Position numbers and translations under genes: made by a program. The notes under the pieces are model-generated. The model saw nothing but the letters and a program-made list of their open reading frames with translations, had not been told where the DNA came from and made no database searches. A DNA stretch of 64,000 nucleotides from Elusimicrobiota bacterium (GTDB taxonomy: Bacteria; Elusimicrobiota; UBA8919): contig JAQUMH010000002.1 of assembly GCA_028718185.1 (NCBI GenBank), positions 192,088 to 256,087 of the forward strand. The letters run 5' to 3'. Of this stretch, positions 52,010-60,589 are shown in pieces; the stretch's first letter is position 1, and each line of letters begins with the position of its first letter.

Positions 52010-53041
52010 CTACATATTTATTATGGCTTTCATTACTCCATCTGCGTATTTTTCAACCAGTTCAAACGATTTATTAATGTCGTCCAGTTTGAAATTATGG
52101 GTTATCATATCTTTAACAACAATTTTTCCGGATTTTACTGCTTGGATTGCTTTTTTATATTGATTTTTAAACCTGCGGACTAATTTAATAACCACTTCTT
52201 TCCGTCTTGCAATATGCCCTTCAATAGATATATAATCCTCTTTAGGAATACCTATCCATATTACTTTGCCACCTATCCTGACAATTTCTATAGACTGCCG
52301 AAATGTATCTGCAGCACCAGTCGCTTCAAAAACTATATCTACCCCGCGATTCTTGGTCAATTCTTTTATTACTTCAACAGGGTTTTTTTGTGATGCGTTT
52401 ATTGCAACAACATTTTTATATTTTCTTGCAAAATTGAGCCGTTCTTCAATTAAATCAGTAATAAATATATTTTGGACACCCGCTGCCACTACTGATTTTA
52501 AAGTAGTTAATCCTACGGGACCACAACCAAGTACAGCTACGCTATCAGTTTTTTTCAATTCTGACAATTCTACAGCATACATTCCTACTGATAATGTTTC
52601 TATCAATGCACCTTCGGCAAAACTCATTGAACCCGGTATAGGAAAGAGAAGCTCGGCAGGATACGCAAGATATTCACGATATGCACCACTAACCGGCGGA
52701 GTGCCTAAAAACAATATATCAGGACAGATGTTATAACGTCCTGATTTACAATATTCACATTTACCGCATGGAATGCCCGGCTCTACTGCTACCCGCATAC
52801 CGGGAGTAATATTTTTTACATTCTTACCGACTTTAACAACCTCACCTGATACTTCATGACCGAGTATATGCGGACCTTTAACAATCTGGTTGCCTATTTT
52901 ACCGTGAAGATAATAATGTACATCTGACCCGCAAACACCGACTGATTTAATCTTTACTAACGCTTCTTCCGGTTTGATACTTGGAACTTGGACATCTTCA
53001 ATATTAATATTTTTTATACCCCGTAATATCGCGGCTTTTAT
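52010..53041 (-). CDS. Zinc-dependent alcohol/polyol dehydrogenase with apparent AUA start
   Basis: This MDR enzyme oxidises an alcohol or polyol with NAD(P). The full domain is present: KAAILRGIKNINIEDV at the N-terminus, SVGVCGSDVHYY (zinc Cys), GPHILGHEVSGEVV (His-Glu), CGKCEYCKSGRYNIC (structural zinc) and AVLGCGPVGLTTLK (Rossmann loop). The frame is open from 53068, but there is no ATG, GTG or TTG before residue Met at 52798. The natural start by family alignment is ATA at 53041 just after an AGGGGGT site. It is the last gene of the operon. A sorbitol/threonine-type substrate is likely but unproven. Confidence 0.85.
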   Translation of the reverse strand: MKAAILRGIKNINIEDVQVPSIKPEEALVKIKSVGVCGSDVHYYLHGKIGNQIVKGPHILGHEVSGEVVKVGKNVKNITPGMRVAVEPGIPCGKCEYCKSGRYNICPDILFLGTPPVSGAYREYLAYPAELLFPIPGSMSFAEGALIETLSVGMYAVELSELKKTDSVAVLGCGPVGLTTLKSVVAAGVQNIFITDLIEERLNFARKYKNVVAINASQKNPVEVIKELTKNRGVDIVFEATGAADTFRQSIEIVRIGGKVIWIGIPKEDYISIEGHIARRKEVVIKLVRRFKNQYKKAIQAVKSGKIVVKDMITHNFKLDDINKSFELVEKYADGVMKAIINM

Positions 53042-53074
53042 ATAACCCCCTGTAACAATACAGAACTGTCAAAT

Positions 53075-53127
53075 CCCCCTCATCTTTCATCTTCTCCCCC
53101 GAGGGGAGAAGAAAGAATTTAAGGGAG
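53075..53127. repeat. CCCCTCATC hairpin repeat, copy 4
   Basis: Same hairpin family as 31407, here between the isomerase-like gene and the dehydrogenase, ending about 35 nt before the dehydrogenase start. Confidence 0.72.
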
Positions 53128-53143
53128 CATATCACTTATATAA

Positions 53144-54262
53144 TTATCCGATTATATATTTTTTGACAACTTCTATGGTTTCTATGGCATCACCTGTTGA
53201 TTGTGCTTTTTCGAGTTTATCTTTTATCGCGTAAATCATTAGCGACTTTTTCATTATATTACCAAAAAATTCTCTGGATAGCAACATTGATTTTACCGCG
53301 TCAGTACGATACGTGAACTGGTCTTCTCCAATCCAGCCGTTATAACCGGTATCAATTGCAGCATAACAAAAATCAGCTAATCGCCATATATCTCCTGTCC
53401 CTGCTATCCTATCTTCATCATTTGAATGGAGTTTAGCGTTATTCACATGTAAATTAACTACAGGCACACCAAATCTTTTGGCAGCATAAAGCATAGATGC
53501 AGGTTCGACCGCATACATCTGTTCATGACCGTAGTCAATAGCAACTCCCATATTGGTTTCGCCACATTCTTCGTTGACTTCTTTTGCAATTAATATTGCC
53601 AAATGTGTCGTAGGAACTACCATATTGCCTTCCCTTGGTTCGTGCAATTTAGCTTCTATACCAAACTTGAGACCTAATTCCTTAGTTTTCTTATTTATAG
53701 CAATACACCCTTCAATAAATCTATCTAATATAACACCATAATTCACTTCAAAATTGTAGTCCCAACCGTCTGAACCGGGCCATAAAGCAACGCTCTTACA
53801 GCCAACCTCTTTTGCTATTTCCACACCTTGTAACGCAACTGCTAATGCATCTTCGCGGATTGATTTGTTAACATTGGTGATACCACCCAGTTTCCATTTT
53901 GGGTCACCAAAAAGATTGGTATTCATATTTGTAGGTTCAACTTTATTTTTTGCCAAGGATTCTTTTATTTTGTCAATCTTGCTTTTATCTTTCTTGTAGT
54001 TCTTATCAATAAAAAGCGCTTCGTGAAATTCTATTCCTTTGATTCCTGCTTTTGCAACCCGTTCAATCTGGGCAATGATACTCTCATCAAGACCGGGATT
54101 GTATCCGCCAGGTGCAAACCTATCGGCAAACCCACCGGCAGACCAGTGACCGGCAGCAAAATCTATTCCAAACTCATTGAAAAAACTGTCTAATTTCTTA
54201 CCTTCCAGATACCCGGCATATTCTTTATCCAATTTTCCAAGACTGCTCTTTGTTAATTTCAT
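53144..54262 (-). CDS. Sugar phosphate isomerase/epimerase, xylose-isomerase-like TIM barrel
   Basis: This 372-residue protein has the AP-endonuclease-2/xylose-isomerase-like fold: GIDFAAGHWSAGGFADRF, GIKGIEFHEALF, CKSVALWPGSDGWDYN, KFGIEAKLHEPREG (metal Glu), VAIDYGHEQMYAVEP (Asp/His) and NLHVNNAKLHSNDEDR. It likely isomerises a sugar released by the GH4 enzyme. The exact sugar is unknown. It is in the operon between the aldolase and the dehydrogenase. Confidence 0.85.
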   Translation of the reverse strand: MKLTKSSLGKLDKEYAGYLEGKKLDSFFNEFGIDFAAGHWSAGGFADRFAPGGYNPGLDESIIAQIERVAKAGIKGIEFHEALFIDKNYKKDKSKIDKIKESLAKNKVEPTNMNTNLFGDPKWKLGGITNVNKSIREDALAVALQGVEIAKEVGCKSVALWPGSDGWDYNFEVNYGVILDRFIEGCIAINKKTKELGLKFGIEAKLHEPREGNMVVPTTHLAILIAKEVNEECGETNMGVAIDYGHEQMYAVEPASMLYAAKRFGVPVVNLHVNNAKLHSNDEDRIAGTGDIWRLADFCYAAIDTGYNGWIGEDQFTYRTDAVKSMLLSREFFGNIMKKSLMIYAIKDKLEKAQSTGDAIETIEVVKKYIIG

Positions 54263-54285
54263 TGTCTCCTCCCATTTTTTACTTC

Positions 54286-54375
54286 AAGTTAGGCCCTCCA
54301 CTGAATCGTTGGCGGGCAGCTACAAACCAATTGATATTGTAGCCGCAGAACGTTAGCTCTGCTATACATTGAAAT
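54286..54375. repeat. REPIN-like doublet, copy 1
   Basis: CTAC (54320-54323) and GTAG (54339-54342) point outward from a 15-nt centre. The right hairpin is GCAGAAC/GCTCTGC (54345-54362, one mismatch). The left hairpin is a longer GCCC-CCA/TGG-GGGC variant. It lies inside the carbohydrate operon. Confidence 0.7.
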
Positions 54376-54393
54376 CCGCATACTTTTAATTAT

Positions 54394-55065
54394 TCAAAAT
54401 AACTTGCTATTTTTTTGTCCGTATACTTCGTGATATCTTCTATACCATTTTTTTATTTCACTTCCAGGTAATACGTTCGGCTTGCCTAAAAGTAATGTTA
54501 AATGGCAGGTCTTTGCTATATCTTCAACCATTACAGCAGCTTTAAGTGCAGAAGTGGCTGTAGTACCAAATGCAAATACTCCATGGCTTTTAACTAATAC
54601 TGCCTGAACTCTTGAATTTCCTAATGTTTCGACTACGGCTTCTCCTACTTCTTCTAACGGAAACGGAGATGCATACCTTGTAATTGGAACCACCTCGCCA
54701 AATTCATCAGCGTGAGCAGTAAGGTAGACAGGTATTGGTTTTCCCAACAATGCGAAACTTGTTGCATATGAAGAATGAGTGTGAACTACACCGCATAAAT
54801 CCTTACGGTTACGGTAAATAACTAAATGTGATATTGTATCAACTGACGGGCTAAGTTTTCCTTCTATAACTTTTCCGGATAAATCTACTATAACCATTTT
54901 TGCAGGACTAAGTTCATCATAATTTATCCCGCTGGGTTTAATTACAATATAACCTGTTTTAATATCTCTGCCACTTACATTCCCACTGGTCATCGTAACC
55001 AGATGGTTTTTAGGAAGTTCTAAATTCATTCTATATACTTCTTCTCTAAGTTTTTTCAATAACAT
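54394..55065 (-). CDS. Class II aldolase/epimerase (AraD/FucA-like)
   Basis: Zn-dependent enzymes of this fold are L-ribulose-5-phosphate 4-epimerases or L-fuculose-phosphate aldolases. SGNVSGRD, IKPSGINYDEL, VVHTHSSYATSFA (zinc His pair), AHADEFGEVVP and VKSHGVFAFG (third His) are visible. HADEFG is closer to the AraD pattern than to FucA. At 223 residues it is complete. It is in the sugar operon, so a 4-epimerisation or aldol cleavage of a phosphosugar is likely. Confidence 0.85.
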   Translation of the reverse strand: MLLKKLREEVYRMNLELPKNHLVTMTSGNVSGRDIKTGYIVIKPSGINYDELSPAKMVIVDLSGKVIEGKLSPSVDTISHLVIYRNRKDLCGVVHTHSSYATSFALLGKPIPVYLTAHADEFGEVVPITRYASPFPLEEVGEAVVETLGNSRVQAVLVKSHGVFAFGTTATSALKAAVMVEDIAKTCHLTLLLGKPNVLPGSEIKKWYRRYHEVYGQKNSKLF

Positions 55066-55100
55066 ATTTTCCCCATTAAGTTCAACTACAAACCAATTAA

Positions 55101-55874
55101 TTATCTACCTAATAATTTATGCACTTTTTCCGATATCCGGTTGACAATTGCATCAACACCTTTTTTGCCATACTTTACACTTGCATATTTCCTTGGGTCT
55201 CTACCATGCACTCCGATAAGTTTTACATTCAAGTCCTTTGGTAACCTCGTCATATCAACCAAATCGGGTCTTAAGTACATCATTAAACTTGTTTCCCATG
55301 CAGCAGCATGGTCACCGGCTGACGGGATTACATCTCTTACTAATTCATACCCGGAACAAGGCCATGCCTTTCTGTAATCAAGATTAAAAAGTTCACAAGC
55401 AGCTCTTGCATGATATAGCAGCGGATAGTGTCCTGATAAAACAATAATAACTTCAAACCCAAGACTATGAATTTCAACCATAATATGATGTAACAATTTC
55501 ACATAGTCAAAATTAGCCTGAAAACCTTGCTCCTGCATATACCCGGGTGAAAAATTACTTTTAGGTAGTTCCATCTTATTAGCAATTTGTCCATCTTCAT
55601 CCTGGTCCGCTTCCATAAGATAATGTTCCCGTGGTTCACCATAGAAAAGAGATGGAAAAACTACTCCACCTATTCTTTTGGCGCATTCCATAGCAATTGC
55701 GTGAACCTTGACGGTATCTAATCCGAGACAGTTCTGTTCGCCATGCCACTCAATCCCACCGATTGGTAGATAGGCAACCGGGAATGCCTTACGGGATTTT
55801 ACTGCTTCCCAAGGTAACATCTCCTCATATCGTACTTTTTTAATCAGAATTGATTTTTTTATTTTTTTATCCAT
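55101..55874 (-). CDS. Creatininase-family amidohydrolase-like protein
   Basis: Members hydrolyse amide or lactam bonds with a two-metal site. The pattern LPIGGIEWHGEQNCLGLDTVK supplies the Glu, His and Asp ligands; VLSGHYPLLYHARAACEL and HAAAWETSLMMYLRPDLVDM give the remaining His and Glu. Length 257 is normal. Similar proteins recur in carbohydrate operons with Gfo/Idh and TIM-barrel isomerases. The substrate is unknown. Confidence 0.85.
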   Translation of the reverse strand: MDKKIKKSILIKKVRYEEMLPWEAVKSRKAFPVAYLPIGGIEWHGEQNCLGLDTVKVHAIAMECAKRIGGVVFPSLFYGEPREHYLMEADQDEDGQIANKMELPKSNFSPGYMQEQGFQANFDYVKLLHHIMVEIHSLGFEVIIVLSGHYPLLYHARAACELFNLDYRKAWPCSGYELVRDVIPSAGDHAAAWETSLMMYLRPDLVDMTRLPKDLNVKLIGVHGRDPRKYASVKYGKKGVDAIVNRISEKVHKLLGR

Positions 55875-55892
55875 TTTATTATACTTTCATAC

Positions 55893-55974
55893 AAGTTAAG
55901 CAAAGCTTCGCTTTGCAGCTACAAATCAATCGATATTGTAGCCGCAGAGCGTTAGCTCTGCTAAACATTGAAAT
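55893..55974. repeat. REPIN-like doublet, copy 2
   Basis: Left hairpin GCAAAGC/GCTTTGC (55900-55916) with CTAC (55919-55922); 15-nt centre; GTAG (55938-55941) with right hairpin GCAGAGC/GCTCTGC (55944-55961). Confidence 0.78.
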
Positions 55975-56041
55975 TTCTATACATCAAGTTAATACCGACT
56001 AAGGTCGCCGAAGTAGGTTTTATAAGAGACAATCACATCTA

Positions 56042-57091
56042 TCACTTCTTTGTTAGCAGTTTGATATATGATTCGGCAACTTCCAAATCCTTTAATCCGT
56101 CTTCAGCCGTAGAAATGCATTCCCGTTTTCCTTGTATTGTTTCCACAAAGATACGGGCTTGTTCTAACATACACCAGCGAGGTGAAAAAACAGGGTTTTT
56201 ATAATATTCCCCTGAGCTATTATTAATATATATTTCTACCTTGCCGCTATGTTGCCGTGCCAGCGGCGCCGGTAGCGATAACTTAATATAACCTTTTTCA
56301 AAAAATGCAGTATAAAATTCGTGCCACTCTTTTTTAAGGTTATAAGTATTCATTTCAAGAACAATAGGTTTTCCTGAATCAGTCTCCCCTACCAGCAGCC
56401 TGCCTGAAGACTCTGCGTATTTTACGCTGTAGTCCTCTTTTAACAAATACCTGATTAAATTTATCTGGTGAATATAATAATTTACAAAATCTACATATTT
56501 TTCACCGGTTTTTTTGTCCATCCAGGAAGGAACTGATTCCTGTTCCTGAGCCGGTGATTGGTCAGCATCATTTGCAGATATTGGGTCTTCAATCCCAAAC
56601 ATCCAATTGCCCGGGGGCATACTTGCTCTTAAATAACTAAATTCACCTAATTCACCGGACTTCTTCCATTCTTCAATTGTCTTTTTCATATAAATGCTGG
56701 CAGGGTCGCATCTTTTCATAAAACCAACATGATAAACTATATCTTTTTGTTTCGCTTTCTGAACTAAATTTTTCCCATTTTCTGCGTTTACACACAATGG
56801 TTTTTCTGTCAGTATATTCAGCCCGGCATCAATAACATCAGGGACCACAACATTATGAAACCCGAAGTTCATTATCGCCACAACTCCGTCTAATTTTTCA
56901 TTTTTAAGCATCTCTTTATGATTTGAATAAACCTTTTTAATACCATAACGGGAGGCAACGAGTTCAGCAGTTTTCTCCCTGCCTTCAGCAAGAGCAGTCA
57001 TCTCCACATCAGGCAATAATGCATAGTTTGAAATATGAGCCAGTTGCCCCATAAATCCGGAACCGATAAACCCAATTTTTACTTTAGACAT
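56042..57091 (-). CDS. Gfo/Idh/MocA-family oxidoreductase
   Basis: The NAD(P)-binding fold starts KIGFIGSGFMGQLAHISNYALL, and the family EKP motif is in LNILTEKPLCVNAE. The C-terminal substrate domain includes YVDFVNYYIHQINLIRYLL. It oxidises a sugar or inositol-like compound, possibly assisting non-hydrolytic glycoside chemistry. It lies directly after the GH4 gene (16 nt) in the same operon. Length 349 is normal. Confidence 0.9.
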   Translation of the reverse strand: MSKVKIGFIGSGFMGQLAHISNYALLPDVEMTALAEGREKTAELVASRYGIKKVYSNHKEMLKNEKLDGVVAIMNFGFHNVVVPDVIDAGLNILTEKPLCVNAENGKNLVQKAKQKDIVYHVGFMKRCDPASIYMKKTIEEWKKSGELGEFSYLRASMPPGNWMFGIEDPISANDADQSPAQEQESVPSWMDKKTGEKYVDFVNYYIHQINLIRYLLKEDYSVKYAESSGRLLVGETDSGKPIVLEMNTYNLKKEWHEFYTAFFEKGYIKLSLPAPLARQHSGKVEIYINNSSGEYYKNPVFSPRWCMLEQARIFVETIQGKRECISTAEDGLKDLEVAESYIKLLTKK

Positions 57092-57107
57092 ATTTCCTCC
57101 GTTTTAC

Positions 57108-58538
57108 TTATTTCTTTTGTTCAACTAATTTGCCGAACCTATGGACAACTGCAAGTGCCGGGTCCAAAGGTACATCAACTCCTTTCGTTCCTTTTGGAGT
57201 ATTAATAATTGGTTTTGACTGTAACTTCTTCCCTGCAAATTGCGGCAACCATTCTTTTTCTGCTTCAAACATATCACTCACCATTTCACGTGCTTCATAA
57301 AGAGTACAAACTGCGCTTGTAAGCGGGTCCATTGCCACTGACTGCATTGCATATTCCGGGTTGCCGGTCAATGCCGATTCAGCTGCTAATGCCTGCACAC
57401 CGATATTGCTTTGATTCAAAACTGCACACTGCAGAGGCAGTTCTCCAACGCGGACTGGATGAAGTCCTCTACTGTCAACAAATATCGGCACTTCAACACA
57501 ACAACCCTGCGGTAAATTTGTAATATACCCGTCATTCCTAATATTACCGTTGAGACGAAAAATATTGTCCGTTTCCATTGCCTCAATAATATAAGAACAA
57601 TACTCTATACTCCTTCCTTTAATTTGTGTTGATTCAAACGACAGTTGGTCTATTTTGGCATATTTTTCGGCAATCATACTGCACCATTTATAATATGCAC
57701 CTGTTTCCCCGCCAAAACTCGGCTGGTCACAATACAGGTCGAGCGCCTTCTTGTTCTTACGAAACCAGGGAATATATTCCGAAAGATGGCCGGTACTTTC
57801 TGTCATAAAATAACCAAAATGCCTCATAACTTCACACCGTACTTTTTCGTTAATATAATATTCCGGTTTCTCAATATTCCTACTAAGTATGGGATAAAGG
57901 TCTTTCCCGTCTTTTTTATCTTTGAGAGAAAGAAACCAAGCCATATGGTTAATTCCCGCACAGAAATAGTCAATCCTGTCCTTTGGAACATCTACATACC
58001 TGCTGATTAAATCAAGTGTGGTTTGTACACCATGACAAAGTCCTATAAAATTTATTTTGGTCGCTTTGCCAAGTGCGAAACAATTAGCTGCCATCGGATT
58101 GGCATAGTTCACCATCAATGCATCTGGGCATACTTCTTCCATATCTTTGGCTATATCAATCAATACCGGTATAGTCCGTAACGCTCTAAATATCCCGCCG
58201 GGTCCAAGTGAATCTCCTATGCACTGGTCTACTCCATATTTTAAAGGAATTTCATAATCCATTTTGAAAGCATCTACGCCGCCAACCTGTATCATTACAA
58301 TAACATAATCGGCTCCCGCTAACGCCTTTTTCCGGTCAAGTGTGGCGACTACCTTTGTAGGCAGTTTGTTGTCTTTTACCATCCTGTCAGCAAAACTTTT
58401 TATCTGGTCAAGTTTAGGTTTCGTCCTGTTCATCAACCATATTTCACTGTCCTGTAAAGCCGGAGTCGCTAAAATATCCTTCATTAATGTCTGACAAAAA
58501 ACAATGCTTCCTGCCCCTATAAACGCTATCTTCGCCAT
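57108..58538 (-). CDS. Family 4 glycoside hydrolase (alpha-galactosidase/alpha-glucuronidase type)
   Basis: GH4 enzymes use NAD and a metal to cleave glycosides by a redox mechanism. KIAFIGAGSIVFCQTLMKDI is the NAD loop, and GVDQCIGDSLGPGGIFRALRTIPVL is typical of MelA-like members. The metal-ligand CHG is in NFIGLCHGVQTT and the second His in GINHMAWF. The enzyme is cytosolic. A TTG at 58544 would add two residues; AGGAGG supports ATG at 58538. The substrate sugar is not determined, since GH4 covers several. Confidence 0.93.
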   Translation of the reverse strand: MAKIAFIGAGSIVFCQTLMKDILATPALQDSEIWLMNRTKPKLDQIKSFADRMVKDNKLPTKVVATLDRKKALAGADYVIVMIQVGGVDAFKMDYEIPLKYGVDQCIGDSLGPGGIFRALRTIPVLIDIAKDMEEVCPDALMVNYANPMAANCFALGKATKINFIGLCHGVQTTLDLISRYVDVPKDRIDYFCAGINHMAWFLSLKDKKDGKDLYPILSRNIEKPEYYINEKVRCEVMRHFGYFMTESTGHLSEYIPWFRKNKKALDLYCDQPSFGGETGAYYKWCSMIAEKYAKIDQLSFESTQIKGRSIEYCSYIIEAMETDNIFRLNGNIRNDGYITNLPQGCCVEVPIFVDSRGLHPVRVGELPLQCAVLNQSNIGVQALAAESALTGNPEYAMQSVAMDPLTSAVCTLYEAREMVSDMFEAEKEWLPQFAGKKLQSKPIINTPKGTKGVDVPLDPALAVVHRFGKLVEQKK

Positions 58539-58556
58539 AACCAACCTCCTATTTTT

Positions 58557-59648
58557 TTATTTTTCCAATCCCATATTTTCAAATAAATATAAACCATCTT
58601 TACCCGGGGCAACAACATCAAGCCAGCCGTTACCATTTAAATCGGCAATTGCAAAATGAATACCGCAACCGGTGGCATCCGGAACTTTACCGAAATCAAT
58701 AATATTTTTCTCAAACTTTCCGGAATTAATTTTGAAATAATAAATCCCAACAGGATCAGAATCACTTTCGCCGGGATCCTCGCCGCAATGGGCACGATAT
58801 CTTTTACCGGTAACTAATTCCAACTCCCCGTCATTGTCTATATCTGCCATCTGTAAATCGTGATACTGGGATGCGGTGAGGTCAATATCATGTTTTATCC
58901 ATTTTCTTTCACCGTTACTCATCTTTTGCTGCTCCCACCAGTGCAAACCAAAATTATGCGCCTGCCCTACAATTAAATCTGCAATACCGTCATTATTAAC
59001 ATCGTGTACAATTATCGGGATACTAGCGCTGCCCAAATCAAATTCCGGGTGAAATTTCCATTTACCTTTTGCAGGGTCTTCCGGTGCTTCCAACCAGCCA
59101 TTTCTTAAAATAATGTCAGGTCTGCCATTGCCATTTATATCGCCAAATCCTAAACCATGTCCGCTCGGTTGGTCAAAAACTACATACCTGTCAAATTCGC
59201 CGGTACCTTTTCCTTTGGAATCTAATTTTAATTTATAATACGCTAAGGGAGCTTCGGGCGTATTGGGGATAATCTCCTGGTGTCCGTCTTTATCAATATC
59301 AAACAGCCGTGTAGTTTCAATACTCCCGCATTTATATATATCGTGAGTTTTCCATTCTACAGGTTTACCCTTTGGATTTTCCCTCCACTGTAAAGTGGCA
59401 CCCCACCATGCACCCGTAACTATATCCAAAAAACCGTCACCGTTAACATCCATAGGCAAATCTGAAAAATCATTATAATATTCGCCTTCCCGTTTCACAT
59501 CACATATTTTATGTTTCTTCCAATCAGGACCCTCATACCAATTCGCTCCGCATACAATATCTAAAATTCCGTCATTATTAACGTCAAAAACCGAAGCAGC
59601 CTCATATTTAACATTATCTATCAACTTCTTTCTGAATTTTACCGGCAT
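58557..59648 (-). CDS. FG-GAP/VCBS-repeat beta-propeller protein without signal peptide
   Basis: About seven repeats carry the calcium-type D(x)NxDG pattern (FDVNNDGILDIVCG; MDVNGDGFLDIVTG; FDIDKDGHQEII; GDINGNGRPDII; HDVNNDGIADLIVG; ADIDNDGELELVTG; ADLNGNGWLDVVAPG). Proteins of this type are normally exported; here the N-terminus MPVKFRKKLIDNVKYE shows no signal. It is the first gene of the carbohydrate operon, with an AAGGAGG site. It may be a substrate-binding or scaffold protein, but the function is unknown. Confidence 0.85.
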   Translation of the reverse strand: MPVKFRKKLIDNVKYEAASVFDVNNDGILDIVCGANWYEGPDWKKHKICDVKREGEYYNDFSDLPMDVNGDGFLDIVTGAWWGATLQWRENPKGKPVEWKTHDIYKCGSIETTRLFDIDKDGHQEIIPNTPEAPLAYYKLKLDSKGKGTGEFDRYVVFDQPSGHGLGFGDINGNGRPDIILRNGWLEAPEDPAKGKWKFHPEFDLGSASIPIIVHDVNNDGIADLIVGQAHNFGLHWWEQQKMSNGERKWIKHDIDLTASQYHDLQMADIDNDGELELVTGKRYRAHCGEDPGESDSDPVGIYYFKINSGKFEKNIIDFGKVPDATGCGIHFAIADLNGNGWLDVVAPGKDGLYLFENMGLEK

Positions 59649-59680
59649 TTTAATCCTCCTTTATTATTCTTATATTGCTA

Positions 59681-59708
59681 TTGACATATTTTTATTATTT
59701 TATATAAT
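59681..59708 (+). promoter_or_regulatory. Consensus promoter for the AraC-type gene
   Basis: TTGACA (59681-59686), a 16-bp spacer and TATAAT (59703-59708). It faces the operon promoter on the other strand. Confidence 0.8.
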
Positions 59709-59729
59709 GTTTCTGTGCTATCTAACAGT

Positions 59730-59758
59730 AGTATAACGCATAGTGCTAAAAATGTCAA
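59730..59758 (-). promoter_or_regulatory. Consensus promoter for the carbohydrate operon
   Basis: TTGACA (59753-59758), a 17-bp spacer and TATACT (59730-59735). Two GTGCTA copies (59715-59720 and 59743-59748, 28 bp apart, same direction) are possible AraC sites. Confidence 0.8.
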
Positions 59759-59794
59759 TACCTACGATTGCCATTATTTTATCTATAATTGCTT

Positions 59795-60547
59795 ATGAAG
59801 AAAAATAACTCAGAATTACTTTATGTTGGCAGAACCGAACCTTATTCGAAATGGAAAATGCCCAGTCATTCCCATCCTTTTAATGAAATGATTGTTGTTA
59901 TCAACGGAGAGATGTCTGTATTAATCGCAAACCAAAACATAATTGCAAAAGCAGGAGATGTTTTGTTTTATCAAGCCGGTGCGGCACATAAAGAAAAATC
60001 TAATGAAAAAAATCCGGCTGAAACTATTTATTTTGGCTGGAAACAAGATAACAAAGAAAAAATGGAATTCCCTATATTATTACACGATACTAACGGCAGG
60101 ATGAGACTTTTATCAAAATGGCTTTTAGAAGAAAGACAAACTAATTCGAAATATAATATTCAATTTCAGGAATCAATAACCGAAACCATATTAGCAGAAT
60201 ATTCAAGATTAAATAGAACTAATAAAGAAAAATCTGAACTTATCCGGAAAATAAAAGGTTTTATGCGTGATAATTTAAAGGAAAATATTACTCTACAAAA
60301 ATTAGCTGATTTTGCTTACCTGAGTAAATATCATTTTTTACGGAAATATAAAAGTGAATCAGGACGTACACCAATAGAGGATTTAAGTATATTACGTATC
60401 GAAACGGCCAAAGAATTAATCCTGACAACAAACCTGCCGTTAAAATCCATTGCCAAAGAAGTGGGTTTTACTAATGAATATCATTTCAATAGAATATTCC
60501 GCAAATACAGCGGTTTAACTCCCGGACATTTCCGCAAAAACCAATAG
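59795..60547 (+). CDS. AraC-family transcriptional regulator
   Basis: An N-terminal cupin domain (SHSHPFNEMIVVINGEMSVLI, AGDVLFYQAGAAHKE) is followed by the two HTH motifs: TLQKLADFAYLSKYHFLRKYKSESGRTP and LPLKSIAKEVGFTNEYHFNRIFRKYSGLTPGHFR. It most likely senses a sugar and controls the divergent carbohydrate operon and itself. The ATG at 59795 is used; a TTG at 59789 is also in frame. It is the only firm protein gene on the plus strand in the window. Confidence 0.93.
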   Translation: MKKNNSELLYVGRTEPYSKWKMPSHSHPFNEMIVVINGEMSVLIANQNIIAKAGDVLFYQAGAAHKEKSNEKNPAETIYFGWKQDNKEKMEFPILLHDTNGRMRLLSKWLLEERQTNSKYNIQFQESITETILAEYSRLNRTNKEKSELIRKIKGFMRDNLKENITLQKLADFAYLSKYHFLRKYKSESGRTPIEDLSILRIETAKELILTTNLPLKSIAKEVGFTNEYHFNRIFRKYSGLTPGHFRKNQ

Positions 60548-60589
60548 ATGCAACCAAACTTCATTTAATCCGTTTTATAATGATACTTT

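Noticed and set aside
52266-52736. 156-codon plus-strand frame
   Set aside because: Antisense to the zinc dehydrogenase; codon pattern mirrors the real gene.
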